64,000 bases of DNA from Pampus argenteus. Lineage: Eukaryota > Chordata > Actinopteri > Scombriformes > Stromateidae. The DNA is taken from the NCBI GenBank assembly GCA_036937835.1, contig CM072875.1, positions 17,329,501 through 17,393,500 of the forward strand, read 5' to 3'. Under the pieces are notes generated by a model. It saw only the letters and a program-made list of their open reading frames with translations. It did no database searches and had not been told where the DNA came from. Positions within the stretch are counted from its first letter, which is position 1. Every line of letters starts with the position of its first letter. Below are positions 26,825 through 39,100 of this stretch, one piece after another. Made by a program: the position numbers and the translations under genes.

Positions 26825-26986
26825 TTAAAGGAATAGTTCAACATTTTGGGAAACCTGCTTATTTGCTTTCTTGGTGAAATTGTTTTTTTTTTTCAGTTTT
26901 AGTGCTAACTGGAAACACCCAGAGACGTATACAATGTATTGTAGAGTTTAGTTTAGTGTGTTGTGTTGTAGTGACTTTTCCTTTAA
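26825..26986. mobile_element. Short relative of the TTAA-flanked element
   Basis: The left end TTAA-AGGAATAGTTCAACATT and the following TTTTGGGAAACCTGCTTATT are close to the family consensus I recognise. The right end, complemented, reads TTAA-AGGAAAAGTC, a weaker partner. It looks like an internally deleted copy of the 3293-3900 type. Confidence 0.5.
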
Positions 26987-27274
26987 CAGTGAGTTGGTTG
27001 AACAAATACCTGAGCACTTTAATTTATAATAAATTTTAAGTTTTTCCTGACATGGTCAGAAAGGTGATAATTCTGTGTTTATCATTGTTGGGCATGATAT
27101 CAAAAAGTATTCCTAATATTTTGTCCACCCCATTAACATAAACAAGTAGGGCAAAAATAAATAAATAAATAAATAAAATAAAATTAGTAACAGTTATGTC
27201 AAAGCTCCACCTATCTCAAAGCTTCTACTGGATTACACACGTGTTAATAATAAAGTGTTTGCATATCTGTGAGT

Positions 27275-27480
27275 GAGTCATTAAATAGTTTGATAATCAT
27301 TATTTTTATTTTTATTTTTTTATTGATCAAAAAAATTCACCAGCAACTATTTGATAATTGATTCATCGTTTATGCATATTGTCAACTGTTGTTCTGACAA
27401 AGCAAACAATTTGAAGTAAATTACTGTGAATCCTGGGATATTTTCAATAATCAATGAATAAAAAAAAAATAAAAAAATTT
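27275..27480 (-). repeat. Dispersed 'TAATCGATTA' repeat, family E, copy 1
   Basis: CCAGCAACTATTTGATAATT, GATTCATCGTTTATGC and TTTTCAATAATCAATGAA match a frequent teleost repeat rich in ATTAATCG-like words. Three more copies, all in the opposite orientation, lie at 39995-40140, 49490-49660 and 59465-59740. Confidence 0.5.
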
Positions 27481-28919
27481 TAGAGATCTAAGAATCATTT
27501 CCTTTGTGCATCTAATGACGTGAACAAGATCGTACGTGCTCTGCTGTGCTTGCTGATCTTTTAGACTTTGAACTTTGCTGCTGAGTCACTGGTTCAGTCA
27601 GTCAGTTTCCAAGGAAAAACTAAAACAAAACACTTGCGTTACGTGAGACGTCTTTATCGGAAGTAAATACTGCAACAATGCCAAATGTCTTCTCTTATGT
27701 GCACTGTCACCTAATGGCACTGGAAATAACTGGCTCGAGCTGAAACGCTCTGTTGAGGCTGTATGAACCAACTGTCACGCACTGCACCAGGTTTTCTCAG
27801 CATACTATCTGTCAGGGCTGTAGACACTCAGAGAGTACAACACAGTCTCAAGGCCAGCTCGGTTCAACCGTCAGCTATATGCTCTTTAAACCAATATTGT
27901 TCTAATGTCTACACGGGGATGGAAATTCCTCTACACTTGAGGAATACCCTCCTGTAAAGCCACTCTGGACCACACACACCGAGTGTAACAACTATTTCAG
28001 GTTCTGTGAGGAGGAGGAAGTCCCTTCTCATTCAATACCTTTTCTCCAGTTACTGTCTCCAGGTGACTCTTCAGCTATTTGTATTTCACAACTGATTGTA
28101 GGAACGCTTTGCATGCCTGAGAAGGGAACGATCAGTTTTAGACGTCACTCAAGGATCAGAGTCCTCGTGTGACACGGGAGGATTTCCCTCTGTTGCTAGG
28201 CGCCAGGGTTCCGTGTGTGAATAAACACGGAGTTCCTAGTGGCACACCTGTGTTTAAAGTTGACCCTGCCACGCTGTCGAACCTCTTAACTGTTGCTTCA
28301 TCATCGCTGTTGAATAACCAAAGTTATTTTCCATTGACAACCTGTCATAAAATTAGTGACAATAGGTGTAACGTTGTCACGGCAACTAAATAACTTCCGG
28401 AGGGACAAGGTGAGGTTTTTATTCTACTCACATGCTCATCTAGTTATACTGCAGGGAGAGGTTTTCATTCATTTTATGTACAGCACCAGATCAAAGGTAA
28501 AACTGCCAGAGGAGACAGACGGTTGTTATGGAATTAAATAATTATAACTGTAATTATACATATATTAAAATGATAATGATAATAATTATGATCATGATTG
28601 ATACGATTAGCCAAGAACTCATTCCATTGTACATTTATATGAATAAAGAAGTAGTAGTAAGAAAGAAAAAAGTACACCAACTACATCAAAACGACCATTT
28701 TCTATAAAGCTGGATATTTAAAAAAACTGGAAAAATGGTTTAGATCTGATACTTTGCTCGAGTCGTTAACCAAAAGTGCTAAAATAGAGACAGAGATAGT
28801 AACAGTGGTGAATTGTACAGTCACTATGTGCATTTATTTAAATAGCATTTCATGCTAGAGAGAAATCTTGTTCTTTTTACTTCATGCACATGGTGAGTAT
28901 ACACAGTATACTGCATTGT

Positions 28920-29080
28920 TATATTGTGTGCTAAACTAAACTGTGTACAATGTAGTTAAAATTAGCTCCACCTCAACATTACAAACTGCACACACAGTAT
29001 AAATAAATCAATAACAATAACATTAAATACTTTGAATGCAGTATATTTATTTAGTATATGTAGTACTTCTTCCATCACTG
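28920..29080 (-). repeat. Dispersed teleost repeat, family F, copy 2
   Basis: TTAGCTCCACCTCAACATTA, TTTGAATGCAG and the end TACTTCTTCCATCACTG match family F in the orientation opposite to the 484-752 copy. Confidence 0.55.
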
Positions 29081-31267
29081 AAATTAAAGTGTGTTTTAAA
29101 TGCTAATTAGTTTTTTTTTTATATATAAATAATTCTTTGAAATGACGCATCTTCTCTGAGAAACTTTTTTATCCCTGCAGTTAATCTTAGATAAGAAAGT
29201 ATCTATTTGTGCTCAATATTTGCGAATATGAGAGAAGCATACTCATGTTTTGCTGCAACCAAGTCTTCCATAAGCATCAAAACACGAGATACATGTCAGG
29301 TTTCTGCATCGTAAGAGGTTGAACTCGCTTCATGAATGCAACCTTCTTTTCATTTGCCAAATACTACATCGGTATCCTCTGCCAAGTATCACAGAAACTT
29401 CTCCCCACTAAGGGAACACTCACATCAAGCTGTGGGTATTTCATGACTTGGGAGTTTAGAGATGATTATATGATTATGTTTCCAGCACTAGTACCTGTTG
29501 AAGAACCAGATAGTTGAGAATAATGGAGTCAAGATATGTTAATCTGGTATCAGTATGAATTATTACCAGTCTCATAACTGGCATTCAGATCGCTGCTGGA
29601 TAGGACAAGAATTCACATGCAGGACTGATCTCTAACACAGGCACTCAGTCAAAGGTTAGGCCTGCAAATCAGCAAAAAAAAAAGACCTTAATATAGTGCC
29701 AAAACAGAAAAAAGCATCAAAGAATCAAGTAGCAGGTTGAGCTGATTTGTTTCCTCTGCCATGTTGTCTCAATCGTGAAGAAAATGCAGCATGAAATCCT
29801 GTATGTTATATAATATCCTGAACATAACAGCACTATTTCTCGTTTTCAAGGGCGAATCATAGAATCGTACAAGGCACACCTGCAGTGTAGGCGTTTTAGC
29901 CAAACAGGTGCTTCCAACGAAAGATCTCGAATGATAGAATCGAGTCTAACATGTGATGAGTAATAAGGTATTTCAGGTCATAAGTCGCATGGATTCACAA
30001 CCTTCAGCACCTCGTATTAGAGTTGAGTCACATGAATTAAAAGTATCACAGTCTTAAGAAATGACCTCATGCGGGACCACTGCAGTCTGGCTTGGCATGA
30101 ACAATAGCTAGTCTGTGCTGGTCCATCCTGTCCTGCTCTCTAGCATGTCTGCGACTGTTAACCACAGCTTGAGTCACATCCTTCCCTGCTCTCCTGCATG
30201 TTTACGGAGTGCTGGCGCCCAATTGCCTATGATATCACGAGCCCCGAGTATTAAGAGGCGCACTGTTGAAAAGACCTCCAGGACGAGGTGGAAAGAACCA
30301 TCCAGAGTTAGCTACAACCACAAGCCTGATACAGGAAGCACTCCCTCCTCTCCTCTGTGTCTCTCTGCACAGCTTTTCCCTCCGTTCAGCATTCCTCATT
30401 GGTCTGTGGGACAGGTGCCTGCAGATGACACTGTAACAGCTCACTGTGATTACTCCGCAGGACTGACATCACGCATGAAATGACGCAAGGAGACGAGGGA
30501 CTAAATAGTCTCTAAATAGACATTTAATGATTTAAAATAGCATGGTTACAGACAGAGAAAAGCGGGAAACAGGTGTCGAGGTGGAAAGAAGGATTTTCAA
30601 TTGTTTACTGTGCAACCTAAACTGACCACATCAAGGGTTTTCTGCAAAGCCGAATGTCAAAGGAGTCAAATAAAAAAAAAAAAAGCAAGGAGGGCAACCA
30701 AGGAGGAAGGCATTGCTCTGGCTTGTATCAATGGCATCACAGGGAGGCGACAAGAAGAGTGACCTTTGCTTTTTAATTTACACACATTTAACTAATAACA
30801 CTGACTGGAAGTTCATTAACATGTAACAAATATATACAGATAATCAACAAATATGAATTGTGGCAGAACAAAGCAGCTTCTTATAAAAAAATATAAACTG
30901 ACCGGTGAATGTGTTACTATTCTTCTGTGTGGAGATGATTACAGTAACATATGATTTTGAACCGTCTGACCTACGGTGATTGATAGCGTGCGACCCAGGT
31001 GTTGAGTCAGTTGGATGTAAACATTTCTCCATCTTTCCTCGGCCTCGCTGACATTAGGAGGAATCCTTTGCTCAACCGAAGGCCCCATCTAGTATATTTG
31101 CACTGATCGGAAATCATCATAACTTCAACAAATACAAAAACCAACAAAAATGTATATACTGACAGTCCTGTGGTCTCATGACTGACACCTGCCATTGATA
31201 GCGCATTAGCGGCTCGACTCCGCCCCCCCTCGGGTCTCCACCTGCCTGCTGCCAGCTGAGGCGCTGC

Positions 31268-33160
31268 CTACTGGGTCCGGAGCTGGTAATCTGAGGAGGA
31301 AATGAACAAGACTTAATCAAATGGACAAAGAAAAGAGGGAATCGGAGAGAAATCAAGTGGAGGCAGCTGATGCTTTCCACCCAGAATGAATGGAACACAA
31401 AGGAAATGAGATGAGGATGTTTGGCAATTAGTGGCAACATTAGCGAAAAGACCAACATGTGCAACCACGGGAATCTCACCATTAAGATCGAGGAAGCTTG
31501 AAAATAAAAAGTTCACTTTCTCACATTTCGCAGGACCTTGCCACATTGCCTCATGTTCTAATGTATCCCTTTTTCATAAAACACATCAGTTTAAAGGTCA
31601 GTTCCCACCACATTGCACTGCATTGCCCAACTGTTGCCTAATACCCACCTCCATTTTGGGTGATGTAGCGCACCCATGGCAAGGCCTGATATCCACTCTT
31701 CTCAATGATCTTCAGGTAACGCACCTGCCAAAACACACGCATAGAAAAAAAAAGAGGAATGACTGGCATCAGAAATTAATTCAAATTACAGGTTTGCACT
31801 TTTGCACAAAATGAGAAAAGCTGCAAGGCCAAAACAATATGCACATCATTTGTTGATATAAATTTAATGCTTTCGGTAAGTTTTTTTTACATAGCTCTCT
31901 CCATAAAGCAATGCATAAAGAGCATGTAGGTGTTATTTACAGCTGGAAACAAAAAAACAACAAATCCAAAAGGTAGCGAGGCAGCTCCTAAACAGATCTC
32001 TGCAAAGAAAAATTTAGCCTTTGCTTGTCAGTCGTGTTCTTAAAGTCGCAGCATGCATTTAATTTATGTTGCATGTGTTGTTGTCATTTGTTGTTATTCC
32101 AAAAAGGTCAGCAGCTGTTCTGCTGGATGCAGCGATTCACTGATTTAATGGAAAAGTGAGAGTTGTTTGGAACATAATGAAGATATGAATCAACGGCGAT
32201 GGAGTGAATTCATGCTGCAGGGATAGTTTGAGACTTTTTTTAGGAATGTTTTCAGTTTGCAGTTACAATCGATTGCAGCTGCGAGCCGACTCTCAAGTCA
32301 TTTAATACTCAAAAGAATGATTATTATTGGACTACCCCTTTAAAGCTGGCAGTGAGCCACAAGCTGTAGTAAGAGTAGTGTTTGTGTTGGGAAAGAAGTA
32401 GTGCCAGTCACACTGAGAAGAGGGAAGTGGCTACAGAACAGTTTTTTAAAGAGAACACAAGTTCATTTACATAACTTTCGAGGCCCCCCCTCAAAAAAAA
32501 AGTGCACATCAGCATCATCAAGATACAACTTTCACAAGTCATTATTTCACCAGAGTAGTGTTACCACACGGCTGAATTTCGAGAAGACACTCGGGTAAAA
32601 ATACCCGGCCATGCTAACCAACAGTATTTCTTAGTATTTCTCTGTTAGGTGGGAAACTTTCACACCGTGGTTTTACTACACTGTATGGAAAAAAAATAAA
32701 AAAAATAAACAAAAATAAAACAATATGTCCATGCAAGTAAGATCAAATTTATAGTGATGTGTTTATAAATGATGTGGATAACTGTTTCTATCACAGTGTA
32801 ATTTAACCGCAATAAAACCTCTCTGTGGTATGTCATCTCATCTTGTGGTAGCAATGAGTATCTGTCAATGTTTTTTTTTTTTTTAAACTCCAAAAATAAC
32901 AAGTTTCTTTCATATTTCAGTGTGTTACAGCAGCAATAACCTTCTCACACACACACACACACACACACACACTTAGCAGTGATGAGTTGTATCATTTTAA
33001 GGCTGACATGACCCCTCTATGAAGAAGACGCTCTGCCGTGTCTCCATTACGATGGTTCCCAGCTGAACGTAAGACAGACAGGGCAGGAATTTGTTGGTGG
33101 AGCGGCGGCCGGCCTCGGTACTGGCCGCCTTGTTATTACCTTACACTACACAGTGAGGTC

Positions 33161-33196
<36 letters not shown>

Positions 33197-36100
33197 CGCC
33201 GCGGCCTCCAGACTCATGACGACAAACCCATAGACGCGGGATCACCGAGTCTGCCGGCACAGCACTTCTCCTTGAACCCAGAAGCCAAACATGCAGTTGG
33301 CCTGACCGTGGGTACGGAGTCAGCAAAACGGCATCAAAAGCCACCATCTGCAAAATATCATTATGGCTTGTAAGATGAGAAGGGGAAAGGAGGATGTTTG
33401 TTGTATCATGTTTGGTAAGTACAGACTACATGTGTGGTCTGGATTTATCGGGCTGCTGCTAGAAGCTATAGCTGAAACGTCGTTCAAGTTCCCTCGACAT
33501 CACCTAAGGAAGAAGAAACTGAAAACGTAACTACTGCTCTTATTGCCACTCGGCCAAAGTGTGGGGTTAGAGCATTTCTAGTTACATTTATAAGGTGTAG
33601 TTACGTGCATCATACACACTTCACATGTGTGCTCCCCTACACTTAGTGGTACAGTTAAGAGAAACTTTCTCATGCTTTGATATTTACATGCGTCTAATTA
33701 AACTTCACAGCGTCTTCTCACACGTACAGTGTGGTGTTACTGGCTGCATTAGAGTCTGAGAACCGGTCTGGTCCTGTAATAAGGAAACGGGCCCGACACA
33801 AGATTTCAATGGGAATATAGCGCTTACTAGTGCGCCGTTGAGTGGGTGGTATCACAAAAACCCAGAGAGGTTTCGATTTAGTACTTCTAACGTTCATGAA
33901 AGAGAGAGACACACACGTACAGGGACCTTTTGACGACTGCAGAACTAGTGAAATGATCGAGTCAATCTCAAGCATTCAGTTAGGCTGAAATCATCCATCC
34001 CCACGGTGCACTTAGAGACAGACTTTTAAGGTGGCTTCCTGCCAGGAAGTTAAGAAAAAAAAAAAAAAAGGTTTCATAATAATAATTTTGTTTAGTTTCA
34101 GAAGGCTTACTGAACAGAATGATGCAAATGCAAATACCCCAAAAAGATCTGATAAGGCTTAAACTTGTTCACCCCATTGGTGCAGATGGTGATGGTTAAG
34201 ATTGCATTTCCAATCATTTTATTTTGGCACTACACATATGACTTTTTGTTGTTTTTATATTACCTTTAGTTCATTTTACATATTAATCTTTGAAATATTT
34301 CTTGTTTGGGTTACATGTTCATCAAGTTTTACATGTTGCTCTTGTCGTTAGTGTTAGGAGGAACCATTTGTAAGTTAAAAATACCTCTTACTTTACACTC
34401 GTATGTAGCATTACATCAAAAGGCTGAAGGCCATTTTTTTAACATGTACACTATTTTAAAAGGATTTCAGCTGCTAACGTAGGCTGACTCAACACCTTGT
34501 CACTGGACTGTGACTTAATGCATTTGCTCTTATTCAAGCATCTGTTCATTTATGGACTGGCAAAGATTTGAAAGGAAGGAAGGAAAATGGCATTATTTCT
34601 TTCAGCTGCCAAATTAACTTGGAAATGGCAAGCATTCTTTTACTGCCAAAACCACCCCAATTACAAATATCATATATTTCAATTAACTTGGGTTTGAGCT
34701 TCTCGTTTCCGAGTGGGCTGCATAATGTTCATACAACTTAATAACGTTTTATTGACCATCATAGGAAATGTGGAGATGTTGGAAAATATGACCTCTCGGC
34801 TCTTTTAATGAAATCCATACAGAAAGTCGTATTAAAATTGAAGGAGTAAAGAGTGTGTTCGTAACGGACAGTCAGGCACACACCAGCTGTTACGATAGAC
34901 TATAAACTGATATGAGAGCTTAATGCTGTTTTATTTAATTAATGATATGAACCTGGAGGTGTATTATTAATAATAATTCAGCTTGGCTGCTTTGACAAAA
35001 ACATTCACGAACAGAATTATGCGCTAGCCCTCGGATAATATTAATTCAGCATCAATCTTGGATCCTTTGTTTCAGAAACAAATTAATAATCAATATCTAA
35101 GACAAACGTGTAGCTGCTTCTTTTATATATTTGTATCCACAGTGTGCTGGAGTTCACTACTTTCTCAAAGAAAATGATCATTTGAAATGATGCAATAATC
35201 AAAGTTCAAGAGGACGTTTGGAAAAAATGGAAAGTAAGTAAAATAATAGTAAGGTTCGGTCGAAAAGTGTATAAACACAGTCTACCTTGAGGCAATGCTC
35301 GGGGTAAAAGAAAGCTTTGTTACTCAGATTCAAACTGCATGAACCCTTATTTGAATCTCTTTTCATCTGAAGAAACAGACTTTGCGTTCTTGAGGCTACA
35401 ATTTTGTTTACTGGTTGCGAGTTCTTACAAAACTTACAAAAAAAAAGGTTCACAGGAACATTACACAAGAAATGGTCATTTCACATATAACTACTACTAC
35501 CTACTGTAGTGTGTTTTAACTTCTGTTAATGAGCTCTGCTTAATGTAAAATGTATCCGTCTGTGAAAAAACACTTATTTTCCTTCAGGACAATAATATAT
35601 CTTTAACTAGTTTGTCAAGTTGCCAGTGTTTCCTCACATCAAGACATGGAAATACTTAATTTTGTGTTACTGTGGTGCACTGGTGCTACACATATAATCA
35701 CAGGACAACTGTGATTATACACTAAGTGCAGCGCATCTGTGTAAATCTGTGATCAGCAACAATTTTCATTCAAACATAACAGGAAAAAAAATTCAATTCA
35801 AATGCTCATTCAATTTCATGGGAATCGCAGTCGAAATTCTGTGAATCTACTTACCTGAAACCAAGAATGACAGTTTTATTACTGTGATTAAAATAAAGGC
35901 AGGTGGTGAAGCCAGAGATGATTAGCAGTTGCTTTCTGGTATGTTCAACAGTAGAAATTTTCTGTACCACAAAAGGCGTCTGACAGTCTAACAGTGCAGC
36001 CTGACTGCCCCCTCAGGCCAAACAGGGGACAGATATGAATTGTTTAAATTCCTGCTTGTGGAGAGCATACAGACGAGCGACACTGCTACATAACATAAAG

Positions 36101-39100
36101 CCTGAATCCAGGATGACAGGGAAACAACAGAAAACCACAAGTCATTTGGACTATGCATGTATGCACGTGGTCTGGAAGATAATTAAACAGCAGGTGCAAA
36201 TAAACTGCAGTATTTCCCTGTGATTAACCCTTTATGTTTTAACCGAAACTCAAATATTTCCTGATTTGTGTGATCTGCTCATGAGGAAGAAAGTTTTAGT
36301 TTATATTACTGCTTCTCATTCACATCTGCAAGTGTTTTTAGCAAACTATCAGGAGAATTCCTTGCATATACAGTTCGACAGAGGTCACGTGAGGTGAGGC
36401 CTATGTGAGGAATCTACCTGAATGCCTGAAGTGGTGAAGTACGGGATCTCAAACTTGACACTGATTGGTGGCTTCCCCTCTTTATCTTCAGCCTCTACGC
36501 TTGGCAGACCAAAGTGGGCTCGCATCAGATACTCCTTTCCACCCTGTGACAAGTCAAGACACAAACAGTTGAGTACAAAACCGAAACATCTGGGAAGGGG
36601 AAGGGGAGAACTTAATATTCTTCCAGGTTTTTATAAAAACACAAATACAGAAACTGACAATAAAACATAACAATAGTCAATCAACCCACTCTCAAACTAT
36701 TACCTAAAAACCCAAACATAAGATTACAAATATTGTGCTGTAACCATGTGTACGATAATGATGAATCATCATTTCTGCTCACTGGGAAGGATTTGATTGA
36801 CCAGACGATCTCGCTGTTCTCAGGCACCCACTTCACGCTGCCTACTGTGGTCTTGAATTTTGGTGAGTCAGCGTCTGTTGGCACAGGAATGTGGATCTCC
36901 ACGTTGTTGGCCGTGGAACGCCTTTTGAACTGACTCTTCGCCTGAGATACAAAAAAAAAACAAGCAGGTCAAGTTCTGCATGATGTCCTGCTTAAACAGG
37001 ATCTCAAACCAGACATTAATGGATGCTTTGATTACATAGTTTGGGTTTACCACATGTCAACAGAAGATACACAAACTACACAACAGTGATGAAAATGACG
37101 GCACTATTCTCTCTTTGCGTCCGTTAAAATAATTTGAGATGTATTAAATACCAATTATTTGGGTTGTTTTTTTAAAATAATAACTTCAGGAGTCATTTCA
37201 TAACAAATGATGAACCGGCTGAAGAAGTGACCCACCTTGATCATGTATTCGATCCGACTGTGAGAATGTTTCTCAATCACAGATTCAATCCAGATCAAAG
37301 GCTTCACCTGAAACATAAGCGACGCACACTTTTTAAGACAAGCAAATTCATTGTATTACGTGTTAACATGCATGACAGTAACATGTGACACAGTCGCCCT
37401 CTAGTGGATAGCTGATATTACTACTACAAGAAAAGTCAATTCAGTGTTGTGTCATCTAAATTGTGTAATTAGTGAACATAAGTAGATCAAATGTTTTACA
37501 TTTTGCTGTGTTCAACATTTTATTGTTTTTTAAAAAAAAAAGCTTTTCATGGAGGAACATGTCGCTCTTCGTGTTTTTCTTCCTTCACGGTTTTATTTAA
37601 TGTATAAAACCAGACAGTCGAAGTTAATTAAAATCTGGTATACAAGTTATTATATGGACTAGGTTGGCAGTTCTTCAGCATCAAATGCTACAGAATTCAA
37701 CAGACTGTGACAAGTTGGTTAAAGCTTAAAAATGTACGGTGTGTTTGTGGTGGCGGCTCGAAGCTGCGACTGGAAAGACCTTTGTTTCACTTGTACTTCC
37801 CTTCCCACAAGATTACTGGAAACCCTATTGTGAAACATGTACTGAGAATATGTTCCCAGTTTAAACTTTCTTAACCTAAAGTCCATGACTAAAGGATTCC
37901 TCCATCACTCATGTTATGATTTTCCACTTCCTTTCATGACTATGCTTTTCACATTTGAAATGCTTTACCTAATTGATGGCTTGAGGAAATATGCAAGAAA
38001 GGTTTGATCGACTGACGTCCCATCTCCTTCGTCATTTCTGGGTTAGAAGTATAAATATTTACCAACCGAATATGCCTCTCAAACCAGTCGCTGTAAACAT
38101 ACTTTCTAAATGTATGCTTCTGAAAAGGTTTATAGTTTTGTTACCATCAAACAGAAATCAGATTTTCTGTCAGGTGTACCAGATGTCTTTCTGAACAATT
38201 GGGCCAATGAAAAGAAACACATGGCCGTAAATCATACACCGTACAGTAGTGTACGGTCATAATTTACTTGACGTTCTGCTGAACTGATGCTTAAAACTGA
38301 ATTTCCATCCATGACGCTGATAAAAAGTGTTTTTGGAGAACTGTTGCAACCTTTTCTGTTAGACAATGTTCTGAGTCAAAAGTCCAGCGTCATTATTTAC
38401 TGTAAAACTTGTTGTCACACTGTTTCTGAAACACGCTATATAAAGTTATTAACATCATTTCATTCCTATTCCCTGCCAGATCGATCTTAGTTATTTTGTG
38501 TGAGTGTTTTAAAAAATATATATATGACGTTTGATGTCTGCAAAGTCAAAGGGCTCTAAAGAACTCAACTGTTGTCATCTCTGACAATGAATAGCGAGTA
38601 TGGCAGGATCGGGTGTCGAGGCGGTTGAGACCCACAGTACTTACGTGAGTGTTGAGGCGATAGGACATGAGCTCAAACTCTCCATCAGGAGGAATAAAGG
38701 AGATGGTGCGGTCATTCTCAAAGCGAGACAGACGGACACACTGGTGAAACTTGACATCCTCCAGCTCTACTGATTTACTCTTCCCTCCTGAACGAAGCAA
38801 CAAAAAAGGAATTTAAAAAAAGAACAAACTCGAGTTTACATTGCATCTGGTATAAATCACGCCTAAGTCAAATAGTGTGTGAGACAGGACCAGCGCCAGG
38901 AAGAAATGCAGAATGCCATTTTTATATTCTAATATGAAAACCTAAGGCAGTGTCATTAAAACTTCCATTTGGCTCCTCATCCAGCTCAAATCATTTGTAA
39001 ACACAATTGTACCCAAGTGTGTTATTAGTAGGAACTCACGTCCAGTGTTTTCAAACAGAACCTTGTCATTGAGCCCGAGCCGCAACTCAGGCATCCCAGA

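Larger units (their letters stand above)
25871..30770. other. Non-coding, left gene-free flank near ap1m1 3' end
   Basis: Contains the elements at 26825, 27275 and 28920. The 122-codon ORF at 30115-30483 is Ser/Pro-rich without a recognisable domain, and is overlapped by an ORF on the other strand. Confidence 0.5.
31725..36417 (-). other. ap1m1: ap1m1 intron 10 (4.7 kb)
   Basis: Longest ap1m1 intron, with CA and AG microsatellites and a degenerate TTAA-type element (32218-32343). No internal gene seen. Confidence 0.8.

Noticed and set aside
30115..30483. 122-codon plus-strand ORF near the ap1m1 3' end
   Set aside because: Ser/Pro-rich without a recognisable domain, overlapped by an ORF on the other strand, with no splice or promoter context.
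1..31267. A klf2-type zinc-finger gene in the left flank
   Set aside because: Searched for HTGEKP-type zinc-finger exons by eye in the translated frames; none found.
31431..31814. 127-codon plus-strand ORF
   Set aside because: It runs antisense across ap1m1 exon 11 and its flanking introns; a shadow frame.
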